Shown here piece after piece: positions 17,447-26,264 of a stretch of DNA of 64,000 nucleotides. The position numbers were made by a program, and so were the translations under genes. The DNA is from Nitrospira sp. MA-1. Lineage in GTDB: Bacteria; Nitrospirota; Nitrospiria; Nitrospirales; UBA8639. The notes under the pieces are model-generated. The model ran no database searches. It saw nothing but the letters and a program-made list of their open reading frames with translations, and was not told the origin of the DNA. Position 1 is the first letter of the stretch, and the number at the start of each line of letters is the position of its first letter. The stretch spans positions 1,200,915-1,264,914 of the forward strand of contig JAQJDB010000006.1 in NCBI GenBank assembly GCA_032139905.1, read 5' to 3'.

Positions 17447-18586
17447 TTACTTAATGGAAAATAACAAATCCTTCATAGCAGGTTCCTTTAACTTTTGAAG
17501 GGCTTTGGCTTCAATTTGGCGGACACGTTCACGGGTAACGGACATACTTTGGCCGACCTCTTCAAGGGTCCAGGGTTCGTCCTGGCCAATGCCAAAACGG
17601 AGGCGAATCACCATTTGTTCCCTTGGAGTCAGGGAATCCAAGATCCGTTCGACTTGTTGGTTCGTTTCCTGGCGCGAGACAGGTCCATCGGGCGTCAAAG
17701 TTCCCATATCAGGAATGAAGTCTGTGAGAAAGGTTTCTCCATCTCCAACCGGAGTCTCTAGCGATATAGGATCCTGAAATGCTTGAATGGTGTCATGAAC
17801 TTTTTCCACACTCAATTTGAGTGCTTCTCCAATGTCATCCAACTGAACCGGGCGGGCATACTGTTGGGTCAATCGTTTTGAGGCGCGAGCTATCTTGTTG
17901 GAGATTTCATTTAAATGGACAGGAACGCGAATGGTTCTGGATTGGTCAGCGAGTGATCGGGTAATCCCTTGTCGAATCCACCACGTGGCGTAGGTGCTGA
18001 ACTTAAATCCTTTGCGATATTGAAATCGTTCTGCCGCCTTCATAAGCCCAATATTGCCTTCTTGGACTAAGTCCAGAAAGGCTAGGCCATGACCCGTATA
18101 GCGTTTCGCGATGTCGACAACCAGGCGAAGATTTCGCTGAACGAGTTCGGATTTCGCTTTTTCTAGTTGGAATTTGGCTTTTTGAAGTTGCTGACAGAGA
18201 TCCTGAATGGATGGGTGTACTGAGGGATAGGTTTGGCCTAAGTCCAACAAGACAGATTTTAGTTTTTCAATTGCTGGAGCCGAAAGGCCGCTTAAGGCAA
18301 ATGTTTCCTTAAGCAGAGCAATGGTCCCATCCCTTTGTGGTCCCTTTTTTAAAGGCTGTGTGAGATGAAGGCTCTGCTTGATAATGAGCCGGATTGCTCT
18401 GGACGCCTGATCAATTTCCTTCGCCAATTCGATTTCAGAATCCTTATTAAGAAGAGGCCGACTGCCAAATGATCGGAAGTATAGTGATTCGAGAGCTGGC
18501 CCGAATCCCGAAGGCTTGATCCCCTCAGTTTTTACGGTAGTGAGTTCGATCTCTGTGGGCTCATCCAAAACGGTTTGGTTTTCCAT
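17447..18586 (-). CDS. RNA polymerase sigma factor, sigma-70 group 1/2 (RpoD/RpoS-like)
   Basis: A 379-residue sigma factor. Region 1.2 starts near YFRSFGSRPLLNKDSEIELAK. Region 2 contains NLRLVVDIAKRYTGHGLAFLDLVQEGNIGLMKAAERF and the -10 recognition segment FSTYATWWIRQGITRSL. Region 3 has IRVPVHLNE, and region 4 ends LTPREQMVIRLRFG with TLEEVGQSMSVTRERVRQIEAKALQKL. There is no long acidic region 1.1, so it is shorter than a classical RpoD; a group 2 (RpoS-like) role is as likely as the primary one. A 14-base perfect palindrome lies about 200 bases upstream. Confidence 0.9.
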   Translation of the reverse strand: MENQTVLDEPTEIELTTVKTEGIKPSGFGPALESLYFRSFGSRPLLNKDSEIELAKEIDQASRAIRLIIKQSLHLTQPLKKGPQRDGTIALLKETFALSGLSAPAIEKLKSVLLDLGQTYPSVHPSIQDLCQQLQKAKFQLEKAKSELVQRNLRLVVDIAKRYTGHGLAFLDLVQEGNIGLMKAAERFQYRKGFKFSTYATWWIRQGITRSLADQSRTIRVPVHLNEISNKIARASKRLTQQYARPVQLDDIGEALKLSVEKVHDTIQAFQDPISLETPVGDGETFLTDFIPDMGTLTPDGPVSRQETNQQVERILDSLTPREQMVIRLRFGIGQDEPWTLEEVGQSMSVTRERVRQIEAKALQKLKEPAMKDLLFSIK

Positions 18587-18999
18587 AATAGTTTCCCTGT
18601 GGGTTTATGTTTTCAGGTGACCTATTTAGTTCAGCAACAAGTTGAACAGTTGATAAATTCTTTCAAAGCAAAAAACACGCCAATGTTAGGTTTTAAACCT
18701 TCCACCCATCAATGCAAAGCAACTCAATGCCATATTTTGAAATGTTGGGTTTCCTTCATTGTGACAGTTTGGCAAAAGCCTCTCATTTCATGAAATGTAA
18801 AACAATTTGAAACAAAAGGATAAAACTGACATCCGTGGAATTTTTCCAGAATTATAAGATGGTATTTTAGCTATTAAAGAAATCGGTAGCCCATCCAATT
18901 CCCTGGATAGTGCGAAAGGGGAAAGACTAACAAGTTTCAAGATGGTGGAAGATGCGGAAGGAAAAAGTGCAGAGCTAATTGACAGAACTGTTATATTTC
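18587..18999. other. Intergenic region upstream of the sigma-factor gene
   Basis: An AT-rich 413-base gap with no protein-like frame. It holds the perfect palindrome CATTTCATGAAATG at 18784-18797. It probably carries the leftward promoter of the sigma-factor gene and the 3' end of the TrkA-like transcript. Confidence 0.5.
18784..18797. promoter_or_regulatory. 14-base perfect palindrome, possible operator
   Basis: CATTTCATGAAATG reads the same on both strands and sits about 200 bases upstream of the sigma-factor start codon, in AT-rich DNA. It could be a dimer-binding site. There is no T run to suggest a terminator, and no second copy was noticed. Confidence 0.3.
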
Positions 19000-19689
19000 T
19001 TACACGTTATTGCAAAAACGGTCTAAATCTTCTTCCCGGCCAATCATAACCAGCACATCACCTTTTTCAATGACGTCATCCGGTTTGGGAGTGAAATTAA
19101 AGATTTCTTCTTTCATCATACGTCCTTTGACCATCCTGGTAACTTGTTTTTTTATCCCAATCACATTCAAGTTATGCTGTCCGCGTAATTTAACATCCTC
19201 GAGACTTAATCCGGACAAGCTCTCTGAAACGGACACTTCCTCCACACTGAAGCCCGGAGCCAACTCTAAGTATTCAAGTACGCTGGGGGAAACCAGGCGG
19301 TGGGCGAGACGGACGGCCGCATCCCGTTCGGGATAGATAACCTCATCAACCCCCAGATTCATTAGAATTTTTCCCTGAATTGGGGCCACGGCTTTGGCCA
19401 CAATAGATTTTACCCCCATTTCCTTGAGTGTTTGAACAATAAGGATGCTAGCCTCAATGTTTTCACCGATACTGACGACTGCGACATCGACGTTTTGCGC
19501 GCTTACCGCTTTTAACGCTCGTTCATCAGTCGCATCGCATTGGACAGCGAAGGTGGCAATGTCACTGATCGCCTGGATTTTTTCCTCATCCTTGTCGATG
19601 GCAAGTACTTCGCATCCTTTGGTAACCAATCCTTGTGCAACGCTATAGCCGAAGCGCCCAAGGCCAATGACTGTGAAAAGGCGTTTCAT
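19000..19689 (-). CDS. TrkA/KtrA-family potassium uptake regulator (RCK domains)
   Basis: A 229-residue peripheral cytosolic protein. An RCK_N Rossmann domain (residues 1-125) begins FTVIGLGRFGYSVAQGL, with GxGxxG and the acidic end of strand 2 (AIDKDEEK) for NAD(H)/ATP binding. An RCK_C domain (about 140-229) contains NLNVIGI and EKGDVLVMIGREEDLDRF. It matches single-unit KtrA-like gating subunits that control a KtrB/TrkH potassium channel. The channel subunit is not next to it, so it must act with a distant gene. Confidence 0.88.
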   Translation of the reverse strand: MKRLFTVIGLGRFGYSVAQGLVTKGCEVLAIDKDEEKIQAISDIATFAVQCDATDERALKAVSAQNVDVAVVSIGENIEASILIVQTLKEMGVKSIVAKAVAPIQGKILMNLGVDEVIYPERDAAVRLAHRLVSPSVLEYLELAPGFSVEEVSVSESLSGLSLEDVKLRGQHNLNVIGIKKQVTRMVKGRMMKEEIFNFTPKPDDVIEKGDVLVMIGREEDLDRFCNNV

Positions 19690-20048
19690 AATAGATTAGG
19701 TCACGACTACTGTTCTCGCCACGCGACTATTCCTGTTTTAAGAGCAGCAAAAATTGCTGTGGAAGGGAATCCTTCTGATCCGTTTTAGAGCGGCGGTTCG
19801 GTATTTTGCATGTTGAGAACATACGCACAAGGGGGGCACTTTCAAGGTTAAAGAATCTGGTCAATTGGAAAAATTCGTAGCGTAGGGATGTCACGACTGA
19901 AGTTACTCAATCATACGTCTGAATGAGGAGGGTGTCAAGAATTTTCAAATTGAAATGTCGACGGGTTGTCGCGTCAAACTTTTCATGAAGTCTCCATCAT
20001 TATGATGGGTATCAAATTGAAGAAAAGCCTTGCTAAGATGCGTGCCTT
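19690..20048. other. Divergent intergenic region, nothing specific seen
   Basis: A 359-base gap between the leftward TrkA-like gene and the rightward trmI gene. It should carry both promoters. No RNA gene, repeat or coding frame stands out. Confidence 0.5.
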
Positions 20049-20948
20049 ATGAAAATTTTTCAATCTGGGGAACGGGTTCATTTAATCGACAAGAAAGAAC
20101 GGCCGTATGCCGTCACACTGAAAGCCGGAGAAATCTTCCAACATAGTGGAGACCGGATTGCCCATGATGACATTATTGGAAAACCGGATGGTACTGTGGT
20201 CCAGTTTTCCAATGGAAAGTTAATGGTTGCCGTTCATCCAACATTAGCTGAGTATACCTTGAAAATGCCTCGAGGAGCTCAGGTGATTTATCCCAAAGAC
20301 TTGGCCGTCATCCCAATGTGGGCTGATATTTATCCAGGCGCCAGGGTCTTTGAAGCTGGTGTAGGATCGGGAGCCTTAACCATGGCCCTTCTGCGTGCGG
20401 TGGGGGATCGGGGGTGTGTGGTGAGCTATGAAATGCGGGAGGATTTTGCGGCTACCGCTACGAAAAATATCGAACGGTTTATGGGAAAGGTTCCCAACCA
20501 TTTTCTTCAGATTCGTGATGCCTATGAAGGTATCGAAATTGGGGAAGGGACGTCTTCCTGGAGGTTTGATCGGGTCGTGTTGGATCTTCCAGAGCCATGG
20601 AGGGTAGTTCCTCATGCCGCCAGGGCATTACGTTCGGGGGGGCTGTATCTGAGTTATGTCCCGACGGTGCCGCAGGTCATGCAAACGGTACAGGCTTTGG
20701 AGCAGAGCCGGGTTTTTACCATGGTTCAAAATTTTGAAACGTTATTGCGGACTTGGAACATTAAAGGCCGAAGTGTCCGGCCTGACCATCGTATGGTTGC
20801 CCATTCAGGTTTTATCACCGTGGCCAGAAAAGTCGAAAAAAATATTTGGCAAACGGAGCAATCGAATACTATCGAACCTGAATCCCAGTCAGAGGATCAA
20901 CTCATCAAGGAGGATGAATATGCCGGCAATGGATTAGATACTCCCTGA
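20049..20948 (+). CDS. trmI: tRNA (adenine-58-N1)-methyltransferase TrmI
   Basis: A 299-residue SAM-dependent enzyme that makes m1A58 in the tRNA T loop. The N-terminal beta domain (residues 1-75) is followed by the Rossmann core with VFEAGVGSGALTMALLRAVG (SAM loop), YEMREDFA and the catalytic-strand motif VVLDLPEPW, all typical of TrmI. The C-terminal tail after residue 270 is acidic and probably flexible. It starts a rightward operon: the response regulator lies 34 bases downstream and the HD-GYP gene overlaps that. Confidence 0.93.
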   Translation: MKIFQSGERVHLIDKKERPYAVTLKAGEIFQHSGDRIAHDDIIGKPDGTVVQFSNGKLMVAVHPTLAEYTLKMPRGAQVIYPKDLAVIPMWADIYPGARVFEAGVGSGALTMALLRAVGDRGCVVSYEMREDFAATATKNIERFMGKVPNHFLQIRDAYEGIEIGEGTSSWRFDRVVLDLPEPWRVVPHAARALRSGGLYLSYVPTVPQVMQTVQALEQSRVFTMVQNFETLLRTWNIKGRSVRPDHRMVAHSGFITVARKVEKNIWQTEQSNTIEPESQSEDQLIKEDEYAGNGLDTP

Positions 20949-20982
20949 GCCCTAATGGGCCAACCAGCAGGAAATCATTACC

Positions 20983-21360
20983 ATGGTGGGTCCCGTAAAA
21001 ACGATCATCATTGCCGATGATGAGGAAGATCTTAGGCTGTTGGTCCAAGTCACCCTTGAAAACCCCTCCTATCGGATTCTCACCGCAGTTGATGGTTGTG
21101 CAGCCATGGATGCAGTTTGCACTCACATACCCGATCTGTTGATTCTCGATTGGATGATGCCGGGTCTCGATGGGTGTGAGGTGGTGCGAAACATTCGCTT
21201 ACGCTCCGATACGGCCAGAATTCCAATTGTTATGTTAACCGCGAAAGATGGGATAGATGCACGTGAGCAGATGGCTTCCCTTAACCTTGCAGGCTATTTG
21301 GTCAAGCCATTCAGCCCATTAGAGTTGATTCAAAAAGTTCGCGAGGTACTTGCCTCATGA
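20983..21360 (+). CDS. Single-domain response regulator (CheY-like)
   Basis: A 125-residue REC domain. The acidic pocket IIADDEEDLR, phosphoacceptor aspartate in LLILDWMMPGLDG, switch threonine in VMLTAKDG and the lysine in YLVKPFSP are all present, so it should be phosphorylatable. It has no output domain. AGGAAAT precedes the ATG. The stop overlaps the ATG of the HD-GYP gene by four bases (ATGA), so the two are translationally coupled and the receiver probably controls that phosphodiesterase, like a split RpfG. Confidence 0.9.
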   Translation: MVGPVKTIIIADDEEDLRLLVQVTLENPSYRILTAVDGCAAMDAVCTHIPDLLILDWMMPGLDGCEVVRNIRLRSDTARIPIVMLTAKDGIDAREQMASLNLAGYLVKPFSPLELIQKVREVLAS

Positions 21361-22232
21361 GGAAGGGTAAGCCCGCGGAGGATGGGATTCCTTCTTCATC
21401 CTTAATGGGTCATTCAAAGGACGAAGCTTCCCAAGAATCTGCCACAGGGAAACTTCAGGCGGCTCGCTTGCAGCTCATGGCCTATGCCAAAGATCTCAAG
21501 CAGATGTTGGAACAGGAAGGTCAGAAAACCCAACAGCTTAAAAAAGCTCATGCCCAAATGCTTGCCTACGCCAGGGACCTTAAACTGTCATTGGAAGCAG
21601 AACAACGGAAGAATAGTGAATTGGAGCAGGCCTATGCCGATACTATTCTTCGCTTAGCCCGTGCGTCACGCTATAAAGATGAGGAAACCGGTGCGCATAT
21701 TGAACGATTAAGCCATTACTCGCATTCGCTTGCGTTGGCTATTGGCTGGGATCAGCCACGCGCTCGTTGCTTATTTGCGGTTGCTCCAATGCATGATGTT
21801 GGGAAAATTGGGGTGCCAGATGCTGTGCTTGGCAAGCAGGGGCCATTGACGGAAGAAGAATGGCAATCGATTAAGCAACATCCTTTGTTGGGAGCGAGTC
21901 TATTGGATGGCTCGACGTCTCCCTTGCTAGAGATGGCTAAAGAAGTCGCGCTGACTCACCATGAACGTTGGGATGGAAGTGGATATCCTCGAGGTCTAAA
22001 GGGAACACAGATTCCCCTAACCGGGCGGATTGTGATGCTGTGTGACCTTTACGATGCTTTACGGAGTCGACGACCGTACAAAGCAGCGTTTACCCATGCG
22101 AAGACATGCGACATCATTTTGAACGGGAACGACCGTACAAAGCCGACACATTTTGATCCACTTCTTTTGGAAGCCTTTCGGGAGATGCACCAGAACTTTA
22201 ACGGCATCTATTCCACCGTGGCGGAAAACTAA
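21357..22232 (+). CDS. HD-GYP cyclic di-GMP phosphodiesterase
   Basis: A 291-residue soluble protein. Residues 20-95 form a coiled coil with two near-repeats (RLQLMAYAKDLKQMLEQEG and AHAQMLAYARDLKLSLEAE). The HD-GYP domain follows: DEETGAHIERLSHYS, the metal-binding MHDVGKIGVPD, THHERWDGSGYP (HHExxDGxGYP) and the tail VMLCDLYDALRSRRPYK. The catalytic residues are intact, so hydrolysis of c-di-GMP is expected. With the coupled receiver just upstream it forms a two-piece version of an RpfG-type regulator. It opposes the diguanylate cyclase encoded at 6.3 kb. Confidence 0.92.
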   Translation: MRKGKPAEDGIPSSSLMGHSKDEASQESATGKLQAARLQLMAYAKDLKQMLEQEGQKTQQLKKAHAQMLAYARDLKLSLEAEQRKNSELEQAYADTILRLARASRYKDEETGAHIERLSHYSHSLALAIGWDQPRARCLFAVAPMHDVGKIGVPDAVLGKQGPLTEEEWQSIKQHPLLGASLLDGSTSPLLEMAKEVALTHHERWDGSGYPRGLKGTQIPLTGRIVMLCDLYDALRSRRPYKAAFTHAKTCDIILNGNDRTKPTHFDPLLLEAFREMHQNFNGIYSTVAEN

Positions 22233-22258
22233 TGTACTTTGCAGCAGGCTGTCATTGA

Positions 22259-22678
22259 TTACTTGGGGTGTTCAATAGAATATCCAGCTTCTGTCCAGGC
22301 ATTCATACTTCCTTCCACATTATAGACATTCTGATAGCCCAACCCCATTAAGGTTTCGGCAGCAATATTGCTGCGGTGTCCGGATTGGCAGTACACCACG
22401 ATGTGCTGATCCAGTTTCGCGTTGAGCTCTCGGTGTCGTCCTTGCATTTCTCGAAAATCGATATTGAAATCCGTTCCGGGAATGAAGCCACTCATATGTT
22501 CGTCCGGACTCCGAACGTCGATGAGCACAAATCCTTTTTGTTTGGACTGGGAAGACTTTTCAAGTCCTGCTTTAAGTTGCTGAACTGTTAAAAGATAGGG
22601 CTCAGCAGTAACGATGGGGAGATTCCACCATCCCGAGAAAAGAAGAGCGATTGTTAGGGAGAAAAATAAACGTTTCAT
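22259..22678 (-). CDS. Periplasmic single-domain rhodanese
   Basis: A 139-residue sulfurtransferase-fold protein with a signal peptide (MKRLFFSLTIALLFSGWW, likely cleavage after VTA). The rhodanese domain has FVLIDVRSPDEHMSGFIPG and the active loop VVYCQSGHRSNIAAETL, with the persulfide-forming cysteine present. The loop length (CxxGxR) is that of small rhodaneses such as PspE/GlpE. It acts outside the cytosol, where it could carry sulfane sulfur. It is convergent with the HD-GYP gene. Confidence 0.88.
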   Translation of the reverse strand: MKRLFFSLTIALLFSGWWNLPIVTAEPYLLTVQQLKAGLEKSSQSKQKGFVLIDVRSPDEHMSGFIPGTDFNIDFREMQGRHRELNAKLDQHIVVYCQSGHRSNIAAETLMGLGYQNVYNVEGSMNAWTEAGYSIEHPK

Positions 22679-22984
22679 GGTTATCCTCCATAGTATTGGG
22701 AATGGCTTTCTTGTTTTGAAGAAGTTAAGGAAAATGGCATTGTCCCATTTGAAAAGGAAATTGAGCAGGATATTGTTGAGCGATTGTTTTAAAATTGTAT
22801 GGTTGGTTAGGAGGGACGGTCAAGCGAGTTATCCCGAATAGAAGAGTCCCGCCAAGGTTATGAAATTGAAAAGGGCATCATCGATTAATTTGAGATGGAT
22901 CGTGTTAGAAAAATAGGATGCCTACCCGTTGAGGCTGTAAGGATTGGCTGAGGTGTCCAACCGTGGGGGGAATAGTTTGAGGAC
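22679..22984. other. Intergenic region, nothing specific seen
   Basis: A 306-base AT-rich gap between the rhodanese start and the pyrE stop. No RNA gene, repeat or protein-like frame was recognised. The leftward rhodanese promoter should lie here. Confidence 0.5.
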
Positions 22985-23578
22985 TTACCGGGTGGAAGGA
23001 GAAGTTTGTCTTAAATCTTCCAAGGTGAGAAGGGGGAGCAATTGAATGCCCATGTGGGCCAGATGGCTTTTCCCTTCATTTCCGGATCGATCCACAACTA
23101 CTAACCCATGTGTCACAATTAAGCCCTGAGCGCGAGCTGATTCTGCGGCCTTTACCAATGATCCGCCTGTTGTTAAGACATCGTCGACCACTAAAGCTGT
23201 TTCCCCGGGATGAATAGTGCCTTCAATTAATTTGCCCAATCCATGATCCTTAGGTTGTTTGCGTACGACGAACGTTCGCCATTCCCGCTGTGGATCGGCT
23301 CTATAGCCAAAATCCGAAATGCAGGTGGCCAGGGGAATCGCTCCGATTTCCAACCCGCCAATAAGCGTGAAATCTAAGGATTTAAGCCGGTGATAGGCTA
23401 ATTGAGCCACAAGATGACGTGAGTGCGGATGAGCCAATACAATACGACAGTCAACATAATAGGGGCTGGTTTTCCCTGAGGCGAGGCGAAAGCCTTCTTG
23501 CTGATTCCATTTGAAGGCTTCCAGCTGATGGAAGGCCTGAATGAGGGCATTTTTGGGCATAGGAAGTTTATAGGACAT
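22985..23578 (-). CDS. pyrE: Orotate phosphoribosyltransferase PyrE
   Basis: A 197-residue cytosolic enzyme of pyrimidine synthesis that makes OMP from orotate and PRPP. It has RLASGKTSPYYVDCR near the N-terminus and the PRPP-binding motif ALVVDDVLTTGGSLVKA. A GGLEIGAIPLA segment forms the pyrophosphate loop. Length is normal. It stands alone, with no pyrF or other pyr gene beside it. Confidence 0.93.
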   Translation of the reverse strand: MSYKLPMPKNALIQAFHQLEAFKWNQQEGFRLASGKTSPYYVDCRIVLAHPHSRHLVAQLAYHRLKSLDFTLIGGLEIGAIPLATCISDFGYRADPQREWRTFVVRKQPKDHGLGKLIEGTIHPGETALVVDDVLTTGGSLVKAAESARAQGLIVTHGLVVVDRSGNEGKSHLAHMGIQLLPLLTLEDLRQTSPSTR

Positions 23579-23779
23579 TATGGTTGAGTCATAGGCGAAT
23601 TCCTTCTACCATTACGACTTCAAGATCTGCAACAGGGCGCGGAAAAGATTATGGTGATATAAGGGGAATGTTCGAGTGAAATCGGAATGCGATGGTGTTG
23701 GGCGAATCTTGCCTCCTCCCCCCTTGAGCGTTAAGAACTCCAAGGCCAAAAAAGAACTCAGCGTGAAGGAGTGTATCGA

Positions 23780-24637
23780 ATGTTTAAAGTAAAAAAACGT
23801 CCATTGAAAAAAGAAAAGCCTCCGGTTCTTTATAATATTCTAGAGAACTATACGGATTATGATCCCCCTGGAAATGTAATGGTGTGCGGAATGACGGAAC
23901 CCGAAGATCTGGAGATGCATGCACGAGTCCTGTCTGAAAGTTATGATATTCCTCTTGAAGACATAACGGGCGTGCTTCAAGACGGGGGGGTTTATCTCTA
24001 TCCGCATGAAGGTACGCTGGTTACAAAAGGCGCATTCGTGTGTCGCGTGGATCCTCTTGGCAAAGATCCGAAACACACGTGGGTCATGGATCTTGAGCAA
24101 TATGCGGCGGCGGAGCGCATGCGTCAAAGTTATGGTGTGACGTTGGAAGAAGCCATGGAGCGGGTTTTTTATCGAGGACTTCCTCAGGAATTGCAGGATC
24201 GGTTGCGGCAAAAAAATTTAGGAATTGATTTGACAAAAGTCGACTCGGGTATCTCGTGTGGTGGAGACATTCAATTTATTGATTTTCGAAAAGATTGGTC
24301 TCCTCATTTTAAACGAAAATGTGTCATGCCTGATGGACGATTGATTGAGATCAGTGGGCTCCATGATTTTGCGCAACTGCATGGCATCAGCATAGAGGAG
24401 ACCCGTGCGTTGTTCGATCACGGGGGGACTCTTGCGCTGAAAGATGGTGGGGGCCTTGCCTGTCAGATTATCAATGGCCAGCCATCCGTGGCTCGCTTTA
24501 ATTCACGCCAATTCAGTAAAGCCAAAGCTCTCGCCAAGGAAAAAGGCCTTCATATGTTGGACGCCTTAAGTGAAGTGGCTTATCAAGATCCCGTGTTGAT
24601 GCGAGCGCTTCGTCGTGCAGAAAACCCCTCATTCTAA
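23780..24637 (+). CDS. Conserved-looking hypothetical protein, 285 residues
   Basis: No family recognised. It is soluble, with a basic N-terminus (MFKVKKRPLKKEKPP). It contains two apparent repeats of a small motif: an ITGVLQDGGVYLYPHEGTLVTKG segment near residue 65 and a later ETRALFDHGGTLALKDGGG near residue 215. Each follows a helix of the form 'SESYDIPLED' or 'AQLHGISIEE', so the protein may be an internal duplication. The start chosen is ATG 23780, seven bases after AAGGAG; the longer frame starts GTG 23771, which would overlap that ribosome binding site. Confidence 0.6.
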   Translation: MFKVKKRPLKKEKPPVLYNILENYTDYDPPGNVMVCGMTEPEDLEMHARVLSESYDIPLEDITGVLQDGGVYLYPHEGTLVTKGAFVCRVDPLGKDPKHTWVMDLEQYAAAERMRQSYGVTLEEAMERVFYRGLPQELQDRLRQKNLGIDLTKVDSGISCGGDIQFIDFRKDWSPHFKRKCVMPDGRLIEISGLHDFAQLHGISIEETRALFDHGGTLALKDGGGLACQIINGQPSVARFNSRQFSKAKALAKEKGLHMLDALSEVAYQDPVLMRALRRAENPSF

Positions 24638-24755
24638 ATGTTCCTTGATTTTCCTGTGGGGCAAGTTCCAATACCGGATTTGCTCAAGGTGATAACCTCC
24701 AAGGATAGCGTCTTGAGCTGTCCTCACGCCATTTCCTTCATGTTCCTTCCCTGAT

Positions 24756-25187
24756 CTATTCCCAACCAATCGAATCGTAACCTCGTTCCGAAAGACATCG
24801 GTTGACGAACGCCTGGTGGGCTGGTGTGGGTTGCGAAGCCTGGAATAAGCCACGAATAAAGCCAATGGTCGCACCTGTCGCGGCACCTATGGCTGCTCCA
24901 ATACCCACTCCTCCTCGAAGGGCGCCACTGACTGCTCCGACGGCACCCCCTGCTCCCGCCCCAACGGCAGTATTCCCGGCCACTGTCGAGGCTTCGTGTT
25001 CTGGGACATAATCCTCTGCAAGCTGTTTGCATTCCTCAATGTCCTGTTCAGCTCGATCGGGGCCAACTTGTTGAAGATGATCGTTGGGATAGAGGACCGG
25101 GCGAGGGCCAGAACACCCAAAGCCTAGAATGCAGACACTAGAGATGCTAAGAGAGACAATAAAGGACTGAAAATGGGAATGGGGCAT
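24756..25187 (-). CDS. Glycine-zipper lipoprotein
   Basis: A 143-residue protein. A lipoprotein signal ends in the lipobox LGFGC. The mature part begins with a cysteine-containing segment (EECKQLAEDYVPE) followed by a glycine-zipper stretch of about 50 residues (GAGAGGAVGAVSGALRGG and continuing). This pattern is typical of small envelope lipoproteins that insert into or line membranes. Start ATG 25187 is supported by AAAGGAG nine bases upstream; the longer TTG frame from 25253 would overlap the SDR gene. It follows the SDR gene on the same strand. Confidence 0.75.
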   Translation of the reverse strand: MPHSHFQSFIVSLSISSVCILGFGCSGPRPVLYPNDHLQQVGPDRAEQDIEECKQLAEDYVPEHEASTVAGNTAVGAGAGGAVGAVSGALRGGVGIGAAIGAATGATIGFIRGLFQASQPTPAHQAFVNRCLSERGYDSIGWE

Positions 25188-25221
25188 GCTCTGTGCTCCT
25201 TTAATATAGGAAATCGTGTGT

Positions 25222-26046
25222 TTAATGAGAGAGGGTGTTTGGTGGCCGAACAAATCTGGCGCTTAGACGCATGAGCCATTTTTTAGGAATGAATGGAGTG
25301 ATCCAGTGTGTTGCCAGTCCTTGCCACCCAATAGTCACGAGGGATTGCTTGGATTTTAGGGCCTTTAATGATTTTTGTACGACGTCCCGTGGAGTGTGAG
25401 GGGAAGCCATGTGGCGTGGACAATGTCCTGCCGTTTTATGGAAATCGGTTTCGGTATAGCCGGGACAGCACACCTGGATGGTCACCCCCCTTTCCCTGGC
25501 CTCCATCGCCACGGCTTCAGAAAAAGATATGATAAAGGCTTTGGTGGCGGCATATTCCGCCATATAGGGAATTGGGAAAAATCCTGCTACGGACGCCACA
25601 TTGATAATTGCACCCTGCCGTCGATTCATCATATCGGGTAGGAAGAGTCTTGTGCTTTCTGTGGTCACATGGATATGGACCTGTAGCATGTCTTGAATAG
25701 TTGGGAGTGACATGTCTGCAAATAAACTATACAGGCCAAAACCGGCATTGTTGACAAGCAATGACACATGAGGCCGAAATGATTGAGCCAAACTGTAAAG
25801 GATTTCCGCCGCGTGAGGTCTGGCCAAATCCAGTGTTTCTGTCCAGACCTGAATAGAAGTGGTCTGTTGAATCTCCTTGGATAATTCAAGTAGACGGTTT
25901 TGGTCCCGGGCAACCAAAAGAAGGTCAAAACCTTGAGTTGCTAAGGCTCTGGCATATTCGGCTCCAATCCCTCGTGAAGCTCCTGTGATGACAGCAAATG
26001 GCGTGATATTTTCCATGGAAAAAATCTGAATAAATCGTTCAACCAT
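25222..26046 (-). CDS. Short-chain dehydrogenase/reductase (SDR)
   Basis: A 274-residue NAD(P)-dependent oxidoreductase of the classical SDR family. It shows the cofactor loop VITGASRGIGAEYARAL, the LVNNAGFG strand, an active-site serine in INVASVAG, and the catalytic YAATK. The sequence resembles the DltE/YqjQ-type SDRs, whose substrates are often unknown. An AGGAAG precedes the ATG at 26046; ATG 26016 is an alternative. The lipoprotein gene lies 34 bases downstream, and the start faces the three-gene ATPase module. Confidence 0.88.
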   Translation of the reverse strand: MVERFIQIFSMENITPFAVITGASRGIGAEYARALATQGFDLLLVARDQNRLLELSKEIQQTTSIQVWTETLDLARPHAAEILYSLAQSFRPHVSLLVNNAGFGLYSLFADMSLPTIQDMLQVHIHVTTESTRLFLPDMMNRRQGAIINVASVAGFFPIPYMAEYAATKAFIISFSEAVAMEARERGVTIQVCCPGYTETDFHKTAGHCPRHMASPHTPRDVVQKSLKALKSKQSLVTIGWQGLATHWITPFIPKKWLMRLSARFVRPPNTLSH

Positions 26047-26264
26047 AAAAGGCTTTCTTCCTACAGGTCAACTCTGGATTGAATGTTAAGCGCTGAGCAT
26101 AAAAAAGTCGTTATGGGTTTTAAACAAAGCATGATCATGAAATAAGCCGGAAATTATTAAGAATTATCGAGGATGTGCCGAATAAAACCGGTATGCGCCG
26201 ATCAATCGGTTATTTGAAGCCGATTGCCTGAATTCACCACAAACCAGAGGACTCGATAACCGAT
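26047..26264. promoter_or_regulatory. Divergent promoter region of the ATPase module
   Basis: A 218-base AT-rich gap between the leftward SDR gene and the rightward module. It should hold both promoters. No operator or palindrome stood out, so this is position-based inference only. Confidence 0.4.
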
